Shown: piece by piece, positions 63,917 to 64,000 of the stretch
Layout of the letters: the number at the start of each line of letters is the position of its first letter
Position numbering within the stretch: position 1 is the first letter of the stretch
Made by a program: the position numbers and the translations under genes
Notes under the pieces: model-generated
Told to the model about the DNA's origin: nothing
Databases searched by the model: none
What the model saw: only the letters and a program-made list of their open reading frames with translations
From: Saccharothrix australiensis
GTDB taxonomy: Bacteria > Actinomycetota > Actinomycetes > Mycobacteriales > Pseudonocardiaceae
Reading direction: 5' to 3'
Assembly: GCF_003634935.1 (NCBI RefSeq)
Contig: NZ_RBXO01000001.1
Span: 4,179,501-4,243,500, forward strand
DNA: 64,000 bases

Positions 63917-64000
63917 ATGGGTGACGAGGTCGACGCGGTGTTGGCGCAGTGGCGGGTGGAGCGGCCCGACGTGGACGCCTCGCCGGTCGCCGTGCTGGGG
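63917..64000 (+). CDS. MarR family regulator, 5' part only
   Basis: ATG at 63917 with GGGGAGGGG upstream; 28 codons to the window edge. The start, GDEVDAVLAQWRVERPDVDA then SPVAVLG, matches the N-terminal helix of a common actinobacterial MarR subgroup (D-x-x-x-x-x-W-x-x-E-R-P-D-L-D-x-S-P). The gene continues beyond the window. Confidence 0.65.
   Translation, partial: MGDEVDAVLAQWRVERPDVDASPVAVLG

Overview
The window is very GC-rich actinobacterial chromosome: GC-dominated third codon positions, many GTG starts, GTGA and TGATG overlaps, and actinobacterial families such as DUF3097, DUF3090/SCO1664, DUF1707, CGNR, CU044_5270 and glnX-glnH-pknG. The gene mix (Ddn-like and PucR families, pknG operon, an eCIS-type cargo candidate) suggests a Pseudonocardiales-like organism (Saccharothrix/Actinosynnema/Lentzea type); this is inference. 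No tRNA, rRNA or CRISPR array was seen.

Layout. 1-878 is the start of a tyrosine recombinase gene cut by the window edge, followed by a gene-poor stretch with two striking palindromes. 1.5-6.1 kb holds a TetR/carboxylesterase divergon, a proline iminopeptidase, a decayed methyltransferase and an intact lysine-methyltransferase-like gene. 6.2-26.6 kb is mostly housekeeping and accessory metabolism: SDR plus TetR plus a tiny zinc protein, CGNR protein, pentapeptide-repeat protein, amidase, nfeD-SPFH pair, DUF3097, SCO1664-DUF3090, an S9 peptidase coupled to an LD-carboxypeptidase, a GT-B-like glycosyltransferase, a candidate eCIS cargo toxin, and a phosphotransferase/acyl-CoA dehydrogenase pair behind a TetR-type operator.

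26.7-31.1 kb is visibly less GC-rich: an IclR regulator, three secreted proteins (a cysteine-containing peptide, an RCC1-type propeller, a small exported protein) and two mobile-element-like remnants. 31.2-43.8 kb carries a Tat-exported hydrolase-like protein without the usual serine, a second amidase, a D-aminopeptidase DppA/M20 peptidase pair, a FAD monooxygenase/TetR pair with twin operators, an SHMT-like PLP enzyme, a PP2C-like phosphatase with a coupled 28-codon gene, a PucR-type regulator and a streptogrisin-like protease. Very strong hairpin terminators separate several of these.

43.8-49.5 kb contains a second tyrosine recombinase, a zinc-finger coiled-coil protein with a 15-bp-arm palindrome in an AT-rich promoter, a small exported protein and a LuxR regulator. 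At 49.9-51.3 kb lies the most notable system: a cytochrome P450 flanked by two tiny genes, one encoding the pentapeptide MRYLH, which matches the biarylitide class of minimal P450-modified peptides. The other encodes an 18-residue peptide that also begins M-R-x-x-H and contains a Tyr-His pair.

51.4 kb to the end has MarR/VOC, sigma factor/CU044_5270, a PEBP protein, a deazaflavin reductase-hemerythrin fusion, a pyridoxamine-oxidase-like protein, the glnX-glnH-pknG-phosphatase signalling operon, and two MarR genes, the last cut by the window edge.
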